From contig NZ_CP179203.1 in NCBI RefSeq assembly GCF_051201625.1, positions 620,001-684,000 of the forward strand: a DNA stretch of 64,000 nt. Direction: 5' to 3'. This document shows, in pieces, positions 1 through 8,245 of the stretch; position 1 is the first letter of the stretch; every line of letters begins with the position of its first letter. Both the position numbers and the translations under genes were made by a program. The notes below the pieces were generated by a model. It searched no databases. It saw only the letters and a list, made by a program, of their open reading frames with translations, and was not told where the DNA came from. The stretch comes from Shimia sp051201625. Lineage in GTDB: Bacteria > Pseudomonadota > Alphaproteobacteria > Rhodobacterales > Rhodobacteraceae.

Positions 1-678
1 CGCCTGCAGGTGAATCGCACCTGGGACAGCCGCTGGTACGCAGACACCAAGGACTACGGTGATCTTCTTTTAGAAGACCTGAGAATCCGCGAGTTTATCC
101 AAAGCGAGTGTAAGCAAGCTGGGGTAGCGCGTGTGATCATTGAGCGGCCACACAAAAAGTGCCGTGTTACCATCCACACAGCTCGGCCAGGTGTAATTAT
201 TGGAAAAAAAGGCGCAGATATCGAAGTGCTGCGCAAGAAAATCGCTGCGATGACTGATTCAGAGTTGCACCTCAACATTGTTGAAGTGCGCAAACCTGAA
301 CTTGATGCTCAACTTGTTGGCGAAAGCATCGCTCAACAACTAGAACGTCGAGTGTCTTTCCGTCGCGCAATGAAACGGTCAGTTCAAAATGCCATGCGGA
401 TGGGTGCTCTCGGCATCCGAGTCAACGTGGCTGGTCGTCTCGGTGGTGCCGAAATTGCAAGGACCGAATGGTATCGAGAGGGCCGTGTGCCGTTGCACAC
501 TCTCCGTGCCGACATCGATTACGCCGCTTCCGATGCGATGACACCTTATGGGATCATCGGGATCAAGGTCTGGATCTTTAAAGGTGAGATCATGGAACAC
601 GATCCTTCGGCTCGCGACCGTAAAGCACAGGAACTCCAAGATGGCCCAGCACCTCGCGGTGCCAGCGGTCGTCGTTGA
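1..678 (+). CDS. rpsC: 30S ribosomal protein S3 (5' partial)
   Basis: Ribosomal protein S3 of the small subunit, near the mRNA entry channel. The reading frame is open to base 1 (Arg-Leu-Gln before the GTG at position 10), so the GTG is an internal Val codon and about ten N-terminal residues lie outside the window. The KH domain is clear, with the GxxG-type motif IIGKKG near residue 55-60 of the visible part. The C-terminal S3 domain has the Arg-rich stretch with GRLGGAEIART. The stop is followed after 13 bases by rplP, as expected for the S10 operon. Identity is beyond reasonable doubt. Confidence 0.98.
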   Translation, partial: RLQVNRTWDSRWYADTKDYGDLLLEDLRIREFIQSECKQAGVARVIIERPHKKCRVTIHTARPGVIIGKKGADIEVLRKKIAAMTDSELHLNIVEVRKPELDAQLVGESIAQQLERRVSFRRAMKRSVQNAMRMGALGIRVNVAGRLGGAEIARTEWYREGRVPLHTLRADIDYAASDAMTPYGIIGIKVWIFKGEIMEHDPSARDRKAQELQDGPAPRGASGRR

Positions 679-691
679 GGGAGATTGACAG

Positions 692-1105
692 ATGCTTCAA
701 CCAAAGCGCACTAAATTTCGCAAAATGCACAAAGGCCGCATCAAAGGCCTAGCTAAAGGTGGTTCAGATCTGAACTTCGGTTCTTTTGGTCTGAAAGCTA
801 CTCAGCCAGAACGAGTGACGGCGCGTCAAATCGAGGCGGCCCGCCGCGCGATGACACGTCACATGAAACGTCAGGGTCGCGTTTGGATTCGTATATTCCC
901 AGACACCCCGGTTACTTCCAAGCCAACGGAAGTTCGCATGGGTAAAGGTAAGGGGTCCGTCGATTTTTGGGCATGCAAGGTAAAACCAGGTCGTGTGATG
1001 TTTGAACTCGATGGTGTTTCAGAAGATGTAGCCCGTGAGGCGCTGCGTTTGGCTGCTATGAAATTACCGATAAAAACACGTATTGTGGTTCGCGAAGACT
1101 GGTAA
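692..1105 (+). CDS. rplP: 50S ribosomal protein L16
   Basis: L16 (137 residues, normal length), a large-subunit protein near the A site and peptidyl transferase centre. The N-terminus MLQPKRTKFRK and the basic body with GRVWIRIFPD and GKGKGSVDFW are typical of L16. It has its own ribosome binding site (GAGGGAG, 675-681) just after the rpsC stop. It is the last gene before a strong hairpin terminator, whereas rpmC would normally follow directly. In E. coli, L16 is hydroxylated on an arginine by a 2OG oxygenase (RoxA/YcfD), which is of interest because an unrelated oxygenase-like gene follows here. Confidence 0.98.
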   Translation: MLQPKRTKFRKMHKGRIKGLAKGGSDLNFGSFGLKATQPERVTARQIEAARRAMTRHMKRQGRVWIRIFPDTPVTSKPTEVRMGKGKGSVDFWACKVKPGRVMFELDGVSEDVAREALRLAAMKLPIKTRIVVREDW

Positions 1106-1141
1106 CCGTTCACCAGGACACTTCTGATCGCAAGGCTTTTG

Positions 1142-1174
1142 AGGCCCCTACTGTGCAAACAGCAGGGGCCTTTA
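1142..1174 (+). terminator. Rho-independent terminator after rplP
   Basis: A 13-base-pair stem with one mismatch (arms 1142-1154 and 1159-1171), GCAA loop, followed by a short T run. It lies 36 bases after the rplP stop and splits what is normally one ribosomal transcript. Confidence 0.75.
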
Positions 1175-1501
1175 TCCTGTGTAGCCGATGGCGACCTAAT
1201 CGCTAGTCAGGCGCCCAATTAATTCTGTTAAATGACCTTATGCAACGAAAGCTTGAACTTTGGTGCGGCCACTGGGTGCATTGAAATTGATAATAATGGT
1301 CCACAATCGTTAGCTGAGGGTATTTTGCGTAAACTAAAAGCATCTTGGCAGGAGCAGGCTAGTTGATTTGAATAAATTGAAGAGGTGTCGAAAATTCGCT
1401 ATTTAAATGGTCGCGCTTTATGGCGACTTTAAATCGTTTAATTTGATTGGAGTGTTACGCGTGCATTCGCTCCGTTAAGCCATGTGGAATAGTAAAAATT
1501 T
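1175..1501. other. Intergenic stretch after the rplP terminator
   Basis: AT-rich DNA between the terminator and the oxygenase-like gene. No convincing ORF, RNA gene or repeat was seen. A promoter for the downstream gene is likely here, but I cannot place it with confidence. Confidence 0.4.
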
Positions 1502-2122
1502 ATGCCCCAGATCGAATCGCTTTTTGTAACCCGACTTTATCGAGCGAAGCTTTCAGAGTTTGGTGAGACCCTAGATCAAAATGAATTAAAAGCGTCTTGC
1601 TATTCAATTGCAGAGGACGACGAGGCGGGACAGGCGTGGTGTTTGGACAACGGCTATTCTGGCTACACATCCTATGCGTCTTTGACTGATTTAGCTTGGC
1701 GTTTTCCAATTTTTGCGGACATGGTTGCCGCACTTGACGCACACGTGGCTGCATTTTCAAAAGATCTTGAATTCGAGCTTGACGGACGGTCCCTGAAACT
1801 TGAAGACCTGTGGGTTAACATTTTACCAGAGGGTGGTGCGCATAGCTCACATTTGCATCCGCATTCTGTGATCAGTGGGACCGTCTACGTTTCCATGCCG
1901 GAAGGCGCCAGCGCGCTTAAGCTGGAAGATCCAAGGTCTGGTCGAATGATGGCTGCTCCAATTCGCACTAAAAATGCTCCGAGAAACTTACAACAATTCA
2001 TTTATGTGAAGCCCGAAGTTGGTGAGGTATTTCTATGGGAGAGCTGGCTTAGACACGAAGTACCGATGAACACGGCCGAAGATGAACGAATTTCGGTCAG
2101 TTTTAATTACAAATGGGAGTAA
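1502..2122 (+). CDS. Putative 2OG-Fe(II) oxygenase, TIGR02466-like
   Basis: A 206-residue protein resembling the TIGR02466 family of putative 2-oxoglutarate/Fe(II)-dependent oxygenases with a double-stranded beta-helix fold. Visible landmarks are a histidine-rich segment GGAHSSHLHPHS followed by SGTVYVSMPEG (about residues 118-140), a later WLRHEVPMN with the distal histidine, and the C-terminal RISVSFNYKW, where an arginine normally binds the co-substrate. The substrate is unknown. The gene is inserted in the ribosomal operon between rplP (after a terminator) and rpmC. No good ribosome binding site precedes the ATG, so the start is less certain. No other function is suggested by sequence. 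Confidence 0.75.
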   Translation: MPQIESLFVTRLYRAKLSEFGETLDQNELKASCYSIAEDDEAGQAWCLDNGYSGYTSYASLTDLAWRFPIFADMVAALDAHVAAFSKDLEFELDGRSLKLEDLWVNILPEGGAHSSHLHPHSVISGTVYVSMPEGASALKLEDPRSGRMMAAPIRTKNAPRNLQQFIYVKPEVGEVFLWESWLRHEVPMNTAEDERISVSFNYKWE

Positions 2123-2983
2123 CAGGCGCTTCCTGATTGTTAATCGCAATTGCGAAAGTGAGGGTGGGAGTGGATTTAAGATTGTGATCCGATCTGCAAA
2201 AACGACTTTGGTATTCTACTGGATGATACGCAGCAGGCTATTGTTTCAATCGAATTTATGAAAACGGATGATGGATTTTTCAGATGATCCGTCGAGAGTT
2301 TTTCTAATTGGTGCTTAAAATTGCGTCAACGGTTGCTGGCAAATGCAGGTTTCGGTGAGCTTTGCAAATTCTGAGCCAATTTATTCTAAATAGTTGTTGT
2401 AACTTTTGAAGCTAAACGTCAGACGAATGCACAATTCAAGCACCTCGACTCCTTTAAAAAGATGAGTGCAATTCACGTTTAAGCGGAATTCAATGTTGAG
2501 CTTGTATGCGTGGGGACGTGAACAGGCAAACATGGGCAGTATTCGTTTAAAAAGCGAACGACGCCAACATTCGCTTACTTTCCACAAAAATTGCTGCACT
2601 GTGGAAATACCTAAGTGATAAAAAAGACTTTGGCGAGTTGCACCGCTCAACTGATTACCAAGTTAGTTGAATGAGTCGAACTAAGAAATCGCGAAGCTGA
2701 CCATGATTTAAACTTCTAAAACCACAAAGAGTAAATTGTGTTTATCTCAGGATTCCTGATCAAACTAACAGTATTCTAGTAGAGAAATTTCTCAGTCCGG
2801 CAAAGGGTTCGTTCGCGTTCAAATTTCTACTTGCTATCTTCAAAACTCAAACATATAAGCTCGGCCAACGTGGTCCTTGGATAATCCTTGGGGTATGAGT
2901 TTTAGTTAATTTGTCCATCAGACCAAAGGTCACCCCTAATTTAACCTTGGGAGCCTTCTGATGTTTGAGAAAGGAATAGGCGG
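2123..2983. other. 861-base gene-poor gap inside the ribosomal cluster
   Basis: AT-rich DNA separating the oxygenase gene from rpmC. A minus-strand frame of 89 codons (2381-2650) exists but has no ribosome binding site, no recognisable motif and no family resemblance, so I do not call it. A short inverted repeat (ACGGAT at 2262-2267 with ATCCGT at 2286-2291) is too weak to name. A promoter for the rpmC operon must lie here or further upstream. Confidence 0.4.
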
Positions 2984-3181
2984 ATGAACGCCAGCGAATT
3001 GCGTGAAAAAACGCCGGATCAGCTTCGTGAAGAACTGTCCAACCTCAAAAAGGAAAGTTTTAACCTGCGTTTTCAGGCCGCCACAGGCTCATTGGAAAAT
3101 CCAGCGCAGATTCGCAAAGCTCGTCGTGACGCTGCGCGTGTAAAGACAATCCTGAACGAAAAAGCAAAAGCAGTCGAGTAA
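2984..3181 (+). CDS. rpmC: 50S ribosomal protein L29
   Basis: L29 (65 residues, normal length), a helical hairpin protein near the polypeptide exit tunnel. It has the typical start MNASELREKT, LREELSNLKKESFNLRFQ and the helix with QIRKARRDAARVKTIL. A ribosome binding site (GAAAGGAATAGGCGG) precedes the ATG. It heads the run rpmC-rpsQ-rplN-rplX-rplE and therefore needs a promoter in the long gap upstream. Confidence 0.97.
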   Translation: MNASELREKTPDQLREELSNLKKESFNLRFQAATGSLENPAQIRKARRDAARVKTILNEKAKAVE

Positions 3182-3195
3182 GAGGAGCCTGAGAA

Positions 3196-3426
3196 ATGCC
3201 CAAACGTATTCTGACTGGCACCGTGACCTCGGACGCCAACGCCCAAACAGTAACAGTGTCGGTGGAGCGCCGCTTCACCCACCCAGTACTGAAAAAGACC
3301 ATTCGTAAGTCCAAAAAATATCGGGCCCACGATGAGAAGAACGCTTACAAAGTTGGTGATGCGGTACGCATTATCGAGTGCGCACCGCGTTCGAAAACCA
3401 AACGCTGGGAAGTCTTGGAAGCTTAG
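3196..3426 (+). CDS. rpsQ: 30S ribosomal protein S17
   Basis: S17 (76 residues), an OB-fold primary 16S rRNA binding protein. The start MPKRILTGTVTSD and the RRFTHPVLKKTIRKSKKY segment are diagnostic. An AGAGGAG ribosome binding site lies just after rpmC, 14 bases between genes. A 95-base spacer with a possible hairpin follows before rplN. Confidence 0.97.
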   Translation: MPKRILTGTVTSDANAQTVTVSVERRFTHPVLKKTIRKSKKYRAHDEKNAYKVGDAVRIIECAPRSKTKRWEVLEA

Positions 3427-3521
3427 AGCCGGTTGGCTGCTAAGAGACTCAGAAGTCACAGTTAGTCGAAACCCTGGGGGTTACGCCAAGCATCGGCGCC
3501 CCATAGGTCGGGAGAAACCAT

Positions 3522-3890
3522 ATGATCCAGATGCAAACCAACCTGGATGTTGCTGACAACAGCGGCGCGCGCCGTGTTCAGTGCATCAAGGTTCTGGGTG
3601 GTTCCAAGCGTAAATACGCATCCGTAGGTGACGTAATCGTCGTCTCGGTCAAGGAAGCCATTCCTCGTGGTCGCGTGAAAAAAGGCGATGTCCGTAAGGC
3701 TGTCGTTGTGCGAACCGCTAAAGAAGTCCGCCGTGAAGATGGCACTGCGATCCGTTTTGATCGGAACGCCGCAGTTATTCTGACCAACAACAACGAGCCA
3801 GTCGGAACACGTATCTTTGGACCGGTCGTTCGGGAACTGCGGGCTAAAAATTTCATGAAGATCATCTCTCTCGCGCCGGAGGTGTTATAA
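3522..3890 (+). CDS. rplN: 50S ribosomal protein L14
   Basis: L14 (122 residues, exact family length), on the subunit interface of the large subunit. MIQMQTNLDVADNSGAR and the C-terminal FMKIISLAPEVL are characteristic. The start lies behind a GGGAGAAA binding site. The stop codon is one base before the rplX start. Confidence 0.98.
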   Translation: MIQMQTNLDVADNSGARRVQCIKVLGGSKRKYASVGDVIVVSVKEAIPRGRVKKGDVRKAVVVRTAKEVRREDGTAIRFDRNAAVILTNNNEPVGTRIFGPVVRELRAKNFMKIISLAPEVL

Positions 3891-3891
3891 G

Positions 3892-4203
3892 ATGGCTGCA
3901 AAGATCAAAAAAGGTGATAAAGTCATCGTCTTGTCAGGGAAAGACAAGGGTAAAGAGGGTACGATTACGTCAGTGAGTCCTAAGTCTGGCAAAGCTGTTG
4001 TTGATGGGTTGAATATTTCTATCCGACACACTCGGCAGACCCAAACTTCCCAAGGCGGTCGTATTCCAAAAGCCATGCCGATTGACCTGAGCAATTTGGC
4101 TGTTTTGGACGCCAACGGCAAACCAACCCGCATCGGGTTCCGAATGGACGGCGACAAAAAAGTGCGTTTTGCCAAGACCACGGGGGATGCGATCGATGCT
4201 TGA
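3892..4203 (+). CDS. rplX: 50S ribosomal protein L24
   Basis: L24 (103 residues), an assembly initiator protein binding the 5' end of 23S rRNA, with an N-terminal KOW motif (KKGDKVIVLSGKDKGKEG, about residues 6-23). A GGAGG binding site lies inside the end of rplN. The 3' end overlaps rplE by 8 bases, so the two are translationally coupled. Confidence 0.97.
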   Translation: MAAKIKKGDKVIVLSGKDKGKEGTITSVSPKSGKAVVDGLNISIRHTRQTQTSQGGRIPKAMPIDLSNLAVLDANGKPTRIGFRMDGDKKVRFAKTTGDAIDA

Positions 4204-4756
4204 TAATGCAACTTACACGCCACGTCTTAAGGCTGCTTACAATGACAGCATTCGGTCTGAACTTAAAGAAGAGTTCGGCTATAAGAATGACATGCAGATT
4301 CCGCGCCTGGAGAAAATTGTTCTCAATATTGGATGCGGACGCGCAGCCGTCAAGGACAGCAAAAAAGCAAAGTCAGCGCAAGCCGACTTGACCGCGATAG
4401 CTGGCCAAAAAGCTCTCACTACCGTCGCAAAAAATTCGATTGCAGGGTTCCGTGTTCGCGAGGGCATGCCAATGGGCTCCAAGGTAACCTTGCGCGGTGA
4501 TCGTATGTACGAGTTTCTTGATCGCTTGATCACCGTAGCGATGCCGCGTATTCGCGACTTTCGCGGTGTAAAGGCGAGTTTTGATGGTCGAGGTAATTTT
4601 GCCACTGGGCTTAAGGAACATATTGTCTTCCCAGAAATTGACTTTGATAAGGTCGATGAAAATTGGGGCATGGATATAGTAATCACGACCACCGCTGAAA
4701 CCGATGCGGAAGCTAAAAGTCTGTTGAAGCATTTCAACATGCCTTTTAACGCTTGA
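4196..4756 (+). CDS. rplE: 50S ribosomal protein L5
   Basis: L5 (186 residues), the central protuberance protein that binds 5S rRNA and contacts P-site tRNA. I chose the ATG at 4196 (MLDNATYTPRLKAAY), which overlaps the rplX stop, over the longer frame starting at 4169. The shorter protein matches the usual N-terminus and length. Signature segments are KIVLNIGCG, AGFRVREGMPMG and RDFRGV. Confidence 0.95.
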   Translation: MLDNATYTPRLKAAYNDSIRSELKEEFGYKNDMQIPRLEKIVLNIGCGRAAVKDSKKAKSAQADLTAIAGQKALTTVAKNSIAGFRVREGMPMGSKVTLRGDRMYEFLDRLITVAMPRIRDFRGVKASFDGRGNFATGLKEHIVFPEIDFDKVDENWGMDIVITTTAETDAEAKSLLKHFNMPFNA

Positions 4757-4774
4757 TCGGGAAGGAAAAGACAC

Positions 4775-5080
4775 ATGGCTAAAAAAGCAATGATAGAACG
4801 CGAGAAAAAGCGTGAGCGTCTGGTGGCAAAATATGCAGCCAAGCGCGCCGAGCTCAAAGAGATCGCGGCTGATGAAGGCAAGCCGATGGAAGAGCGGTTC
4901 AAAGCGCGACTGAAGTTGGCAAAATTGCCGCGCAATAGTTCCGCAACACGTCTTCACAACCGTTGCCAACTGACCGGACGTCCTCATGCTTACTACCGTA
5001 AGCTCAAGGTAAGTCGTATCGCACTACGCGAGCTGGGTTCTGCAGGTCAGATTCCTGGTATGGTCAAGTCAAGCTGGTAA
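4775..5080 (+). CDS. rpsN: 30S ribosomal protein S14
   Basis: S14 (101 residues), a head protein of the small subunit. This is the long, zinc-free form: it lacks the CxxC pairs of the short zinc version and has the extended N-terminal helix. The C-terminal RNRCQLTGRPHAYYRK and SRIALRELGSAGQIPG are diagnostic. A GGAAGG binding site precedes the ATG. Confidence 0.98.
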   Translation: MAKKAMIEREKKRERLVAKYAAKRAELKEIAADEGKPMEERFKARLKLAKLPRNSSATRLHNRCQLTGRPHAYYRKLKVSRIALRELGSAGQIPGMVKSSW

Positions 5081-5093
5081 GGAGGGTTAGAAA

Positions 5094-5483
5094 ATGAATG
5101 ATCCTATCGGTGACATGCTGACCCGTATCCGTAATGGTCAGATGCGAGGAAAGTCGATGGTTTCCACCCCCGCTTCCAAATTGCGTGGCTGGGTTTTGGA
5201 TGTGTTGGCTGACGAAGGCTACATCCGTGGTTATGAGAAGTCTGAAGAGGAAGGTCATCCGGCTTTCGATATCAGTCTGAAATATTACGAAGGCACTCCT
5301 GTCATTCGCGAAGTAAAGCGGGTTTCCAAGCCCGGACGTCGCGTTTACATGGGCGTCGATGACATCCCCGTAGTCCGACAGGGCCTGGGTGTGTCGATTG
5401 TCTCCACCCCTAAAGGTGTGATGTCGGATGCAAGCGCTCGTGCCAACAACGTTGGCGGTGAAGTGCTTTGCACGGTCTTCTAA
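5094..5483 (+). CDS. rpsH: 30S ribosomal protein S8
   Basis: S8 (129 residues), a primary 16S rRNA binder of the platform, known in E. coli as the autogenous repressor of the spc operon. N-terminal MNDPIGDMLTRIRNGQ and the C-terminal GGEVLCTVF are typical. A strong AAGGAGGG binding site lies 8 bases before the ATG. Confidence 0.98.
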   Translation: MNDPIGDMLTRIRNGQMRGKSMVSTPASKLRGWVLDVLADEGYIRGYEKSEEEGHPAFDISLKYYEGTPVIREVKRVSKPGRRVYMGVDDIPVVRQGLGVSIVSTPKGVMSDASARANNVGGEVLCTVF

Positions 5484-5493
5484 GGAGAAATTG

Positions 5494-6027
5494 ATGTCTC
5501 GTATTGGTAAAAGACCTGTCGAGCTGCCCAGTGGCGTTACGGCTACTGTCTCCGGCCAGACAATCGAAGTGAAGGGTCCAAAAGATGTGCAAACCTTCAC
5601 CGCAACCGACGATGTTACGATCGTCATAGAAGATAATTCCGTCAAAGTGACACCTCGCGGTTCGTCCAAGCGTGCCCGCCAGCAATGGGGCATGTCACGT
5701 ACCGTTATCGGCAATATGGTGACCGGAGTGACATCGGGATTTAAGAAGGAACTTGAAATCAACGGCGTTGGTTACCGGGCTCAGATGCAGGGCAACGTTC
5801 TTAAACTCGCGCTGGGTTTATCGCACGATGTTAATTTCGACGTACCTTCTGGCGTGACGGTGACGGCACCAAAGCCAACGCAGATTGTGGTTGAGGGTAC
5901 AAACGCCCAACTCGTTGGGCAGGTTGCGGCAAATATCCGAGAATGGCGCAAACCTGAGCCCTACAAAGGCAAAGGGATCAAATACAAAGATGAGTATATC
6001 TTCCGTAAGGAAGGTAAGAAGAAGTAA
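5494..6027 (+). CDS. rplF: 50S ribosomal protein L6
   Basis: L6 (177 residues), near the factor-binding site. A longer frame opens at 5428, but the ATG at 5494 gives the standard start MSRIGKRPVELPSGV and has AAGGAG 6 bases upstream. The two L6 repeats are visible, the second with the signature PEPYKGKGIKY near the C-terminus. Confidence 0.97.
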   Translation: MSRIGKRPVELPSGVTATVSGQTIEVKGPKDVQTFTATDDVTIVIEDNSVKVTPRGSSKRARQQWGMSRTVIGNMVTGVTSGFKKELEINGVGYRAQMQGNVLKLALGLSHDVNFDVPSGVTVTAPKPTQIVVEGTNAQLVGQVAANIREWRKPEPYKGKGIKYKDEYIFRKEGKKK

Positions 6028-6038
6028 GGACTAGACAA

Positions 6039-6398
6039 ATGGCAAACAGCAAAAGAACCCTGTTTCTGAAGCGCCGTCTGCGCGTCCGGAACAAGCTACG
6101 TAAGGTTAACGCAGGGCGTGTCCGTCTATCTGTGCACAGGTCAAACAAGAATATCAGTGTTCAATTGATTGACGATGTGAATGGCGTAACATTGGCAGCA
6201 GCTTCGACACTTGAAAAAGGTCTCAGCGGTGCTGGTAAAAATAATGTGGAGGTGGCCGCGAAGGTTGGCTCCGCAATTGCAGAGCGTGCCAAGAAAGCAG
6301 GTATCGAAGAGGCGTATTTTGACCGTGGTGGTTTCCTTTTCCACGGCAAGGTAAAAGCTTTGGCTGACGCTGCTCGTGAAGGCGGCTTAAAGATTTAA
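6039..6398 (+). CDS. rplR: 50S ribosomal protein L18
   Basis: L18 (119 residues), which binds 5S rRNA together with L5. Characteristic segments are RRLRVRNKLRK, RLSVHRSNKNISVQLID and the C-terminal FDRGGFLFHGKVKALADAAREGGL. It is followed by a 110-base spacer with a strong hairpin before rpsE. Confidence 0.97.
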   Translation: MANSKRTLFLKRRLRVRNKLRKVNAGRVRLSVHRSNKNISVQLIDDVNGVTLAAASTLEKGLSGAGKNNVEVAAKVGSAIAERAKKAGIEEAYFDRGGFLFHGKVKALADAAREGGLKI

Positions 6399-6407
6399 AG
6401 AGCATGA

Positions 6408-6427
6408 GGGGGACGTACGCGTCCCCC
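6408..6427 (+). promoter_or_regulatory. Strong hairpin between rplR and rpsE
   Basis: A perfect 8-base-pair GC-rich stem (6408-6415 with 6420-6427) with a four-base loop TACG. No T run follows, so it is not a standard terminator. It may be a transcript processing or stabilising element inside the operon; the role is unknown. Confidence 0.4.
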
Positions 6428-6508
6428 CGATGATCCAGGTGGTTTCCAAAAGGCTGCACTAGGATTGAATAAACGGCGATAGTCGCCAAAGTTTAAGGAA
6501 TGCTGCAA

Positions 6509-7081
6509 ATGGCAGAACGTGAAAATCGCCGGGGCCGTGGTCGCAATCGCGAAGATGACACCCCAGAATTTGCCGACCGCTTGGTTGCTATCAACCGGGT
6601 CTCAAAAACCGTAAAAGGCGGCAAGCGATTTGGCTTTGCAGCATTGGTTGTCGTGGGCGATCAAAAAGGTCGTGTCGGATTTGGTAAGGGCAAAGCGAAA
6701 GAGGTACCCGAAGCTATACGTAAGGCCACTGAACAGGCCAAGCGCCAGATGATTCGTGTCCCGCTGCGAGAGGGTCGTACGCTCCACCACGATATCGAAG
6801 GTCGTCATGGTGCAGGTAAAGTAATTATGCGTACTGCACCTGAAGGTACTGGTATCATTGCAGGTGGTCCGATGCGTGCGGTTTTCGAGATGCTTGGCGT
6901 CAAAGATGTTGTGTCTAAGTCGGTCGGCTCGCAAAATCCCTACAACATGATCCGCGCAACTTTGGATGGCCTTAAGAAAGAGTCCAGCCCACGCCACGTC
7001 GCTGCACGTCGCGGCAAGAAGGTCGCTGACATTCTGCATCGGGGCGAAGCGCCTGCGGCCCCCGAAGCCGCCGCAGTGTAA
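6509..7081 (+). CDS. rpsE: 30S ribosomal protein S5
   Basis: S5 (190 residues), involved in decoding fidelity. There are two ATG candidates. The one at 6509 has TAAGGA at 9-10 bases and gives the expected N-terminus MAERENRRGRGR, while the ATG at 6500 touches the binding site. The S5 double-stranded RNA-binding domain (RVSKTVKGGKRFGFAALVVV) and the C-terminal domain (GRHGAGKVIMRTAPEGTGIIAGG) are clear. Confidence 0.96.
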   Translation: MAERENRRGRGRNREDDTPEFADRLVAINRVSKTVKGGKRFGFAALVVVGDQKGRVGFGKGKAKEVPEAIRKATEQAKRQMIRVPLREGRTLHHDIEGRHGAGKVIMRTAPEGTGIIAGGPMRAVFEMLGVKDVVSKSVGSQNPYNMIRATLDGLKKESSPRHVAARRGKKVADILHRGEAPAAPEAAAV

Positions 7082-7095
7082 AGGAGTAGCGAGAT

Positions 7096-7284
7096 ATGGC
7101 TAAAACTATCATCGTCCGCCAGATTGGCAGCCCAATTCGACGCCCGCAAGACCAGCGGGCGACATTGATTGGCTTGGGTCTTAACAAGATGAACCGCACT
7201 CGTGAATTGGAGGATACTCCTTCAGTTCGAGGTATGATCAACAAAATTCCGCACCTAGTAGAAGTTGTTGAAGAAAAAACCTAA
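7096..7284 (+). CDS. rpmD: 50S ribosomal protein L30
   Basis: L30 (62 residues), a small large-subunit protein. It has the usual start MAKTIIVRQIGSPI and the LIGLGLNKMNRTRELEDTPS segment. An AAGGAG binding site lies after rpsE, 14 bases between genes. It is followed by a terminator and an unusual gap before rplO. Confidence 0.96.
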   Translation: MAKTIIVRQIGSPIRRPQDQRATLIGLGLNKMNRTRELEDTPSVRGMINKIPHLVEVVEEKT

Positions 7285-7322
7285 ATAATTCCGGTTTGAG
7301 ACCAGACTAATAATTATTCTGA

Positions 7323-7356
7323 GCGCCCTGCAAAAATTTGCGGGGCGTTGCTTTTT
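7323..7356 (+). terminator. Rho-independent terminator after rpmD
   Basis: An 11-base-pair stem with one mismatch (CGCCCTGCAAA paired with TTTGCGGGGCG) followed by a T-rich tail. It ends the rpmC-rpmD transcript inside the spc cluster. Confidence 0.75.
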
Positions 7357-7681
7357 AGTGAACTGATCGTCACATTCGATTGCCGTGTAGAGTGCGTAAT
7401 TGTACCGCGTAGGCAAGTGTTTGTGTGTGTAATAACAAATCAGATACGTCCGCCACACAAAAGGGGATTGGCGGACAAAAACATCGATAGACTAAATATC
7501 TGCAAGAACTGGAAGTTTAAGGAGCCTGGAAATTTTGTGTCGAAAAATCTCGCTCTTGATCACAGTGACGCAGTTGTCTATATCGCGCTATAGGACCACG
7601 CGTCCTCGAATCGACATGTTAGAAAAGCCGCGTTTAGCCCACTTACGCTTCAGGGGTTATTTCCGGTAAAGGAGAAGCGAA
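7357..7681. other. Intergenic gap before rplO
   Basis: No supported gene. A plus-strand frame of 81 codons (7348-7593) starts inside the terminator and has no family resemblance. There is an 8-base inverted repeat with arms GTCCGCCA and TGGCGGAC separated by 13 bases (about 7447-7475), which could be a regulator site or part of a leader hairpin. Confidence 0.4.
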
Positions 7682-8155
7682 TTGAAACTGCACGAATTAC
7701 ACGACAATCCAGGTGCGACTAAAAAGCGTACGCGCGTCGGTCGGGGCCCAGGCTCGGGCAAGGGTAAGATGGGTGGCCGCGGTATAAAAGGCCAAAAATC
7801 CCGTTCAGGCGTGGCAATCAATGGTTACGAAGGTGGCCAAATGCCGTTGTATCAGCGCCTACCGAAGAGGGGGTTCAACAAACCCAACCGCAAAAAGTTC
7901 TCCGTCGTGAACCTTGGCTTGATCCAAAAGTTTGTTGATGAGGGAAAGATAAAAGCCGATGCGACCCTAACGGAAGAAATTCTTGTTGGCTCGGGGCTTG
8001 TGCGTCGAGTTTTGGACGGTGTTCGGATTTTGGCAAAAGGCGAAATATCCGCAAAACTCGACATTGAAGTCACTGGAGCGTCCAAGTCGGCGATCGCGGC
8101 TGTTGAGAAAGCGGGCGGCTCGCTGAAAATCAAATCCACATCAGCAGCCGAATAA
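7682..8155 (+). CDS. rplO: 50S ribosomal protein L15
   Basis: L15 (157 residues), a late assembly protein of the large subunit. It starts at TTG, supported by AAAGGAG about 8 bases upstream and by the standard N-terminus MKLHELHDNPGATKKRTRVGRG. The glycine-rich stretch GSGKGKMGGRGIKGQKSRSG is diagnostic. The rare start codon may lower translation relative to neighbours. Confidence 0.96.
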   Translation: MKLHELHDNPGATKKRTRVGRGPGSGKGKMGGRGIKGQKSRSGVAINGYEGGQMPLYQRLPKRGFNKPNRKKFSVVNLGLIQKFVDEGKIKADATLTEEILVGSGLVRRVLDGVRILAKGEISAKLDIEVTGASKSAIAAVEKAGGSLKIKSTSAAE

Positions 8156-8204
8156 GAGGTTGTGAGCGGACGTTCATCCGCTTACACATCCGTTGAAGTT
8201 TTCC

Positions 8205-8245
8205 AAACGCCGCCTGACCGGAAAACGGTTCTGGCGGCGTTTTAA
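8205..8245 (+). terminator. Hairpin terminator between rplO and secY
   Basis: A perfect 10-base-pair outer stem (8205-8214 with 8233-8242) with a second short stem inside, followed by a weak T-rich run. It sits 18 bases before the secY ATG, so it could also act as an attenuator of secY-adk. Confidence 0.6.

Noticed and set aside
2381..2650. 89-codon minus-strand frame in the rplP-rpmC gap
   Set aside because: No ribosome binding site, no recognisable motif, and AT-rich DNA where chance frames are common.
7348..7593. 81-codon plus-strand frame before rplO
   Set aside because: Begins within the rpmD terminator and shows no family resemblance.
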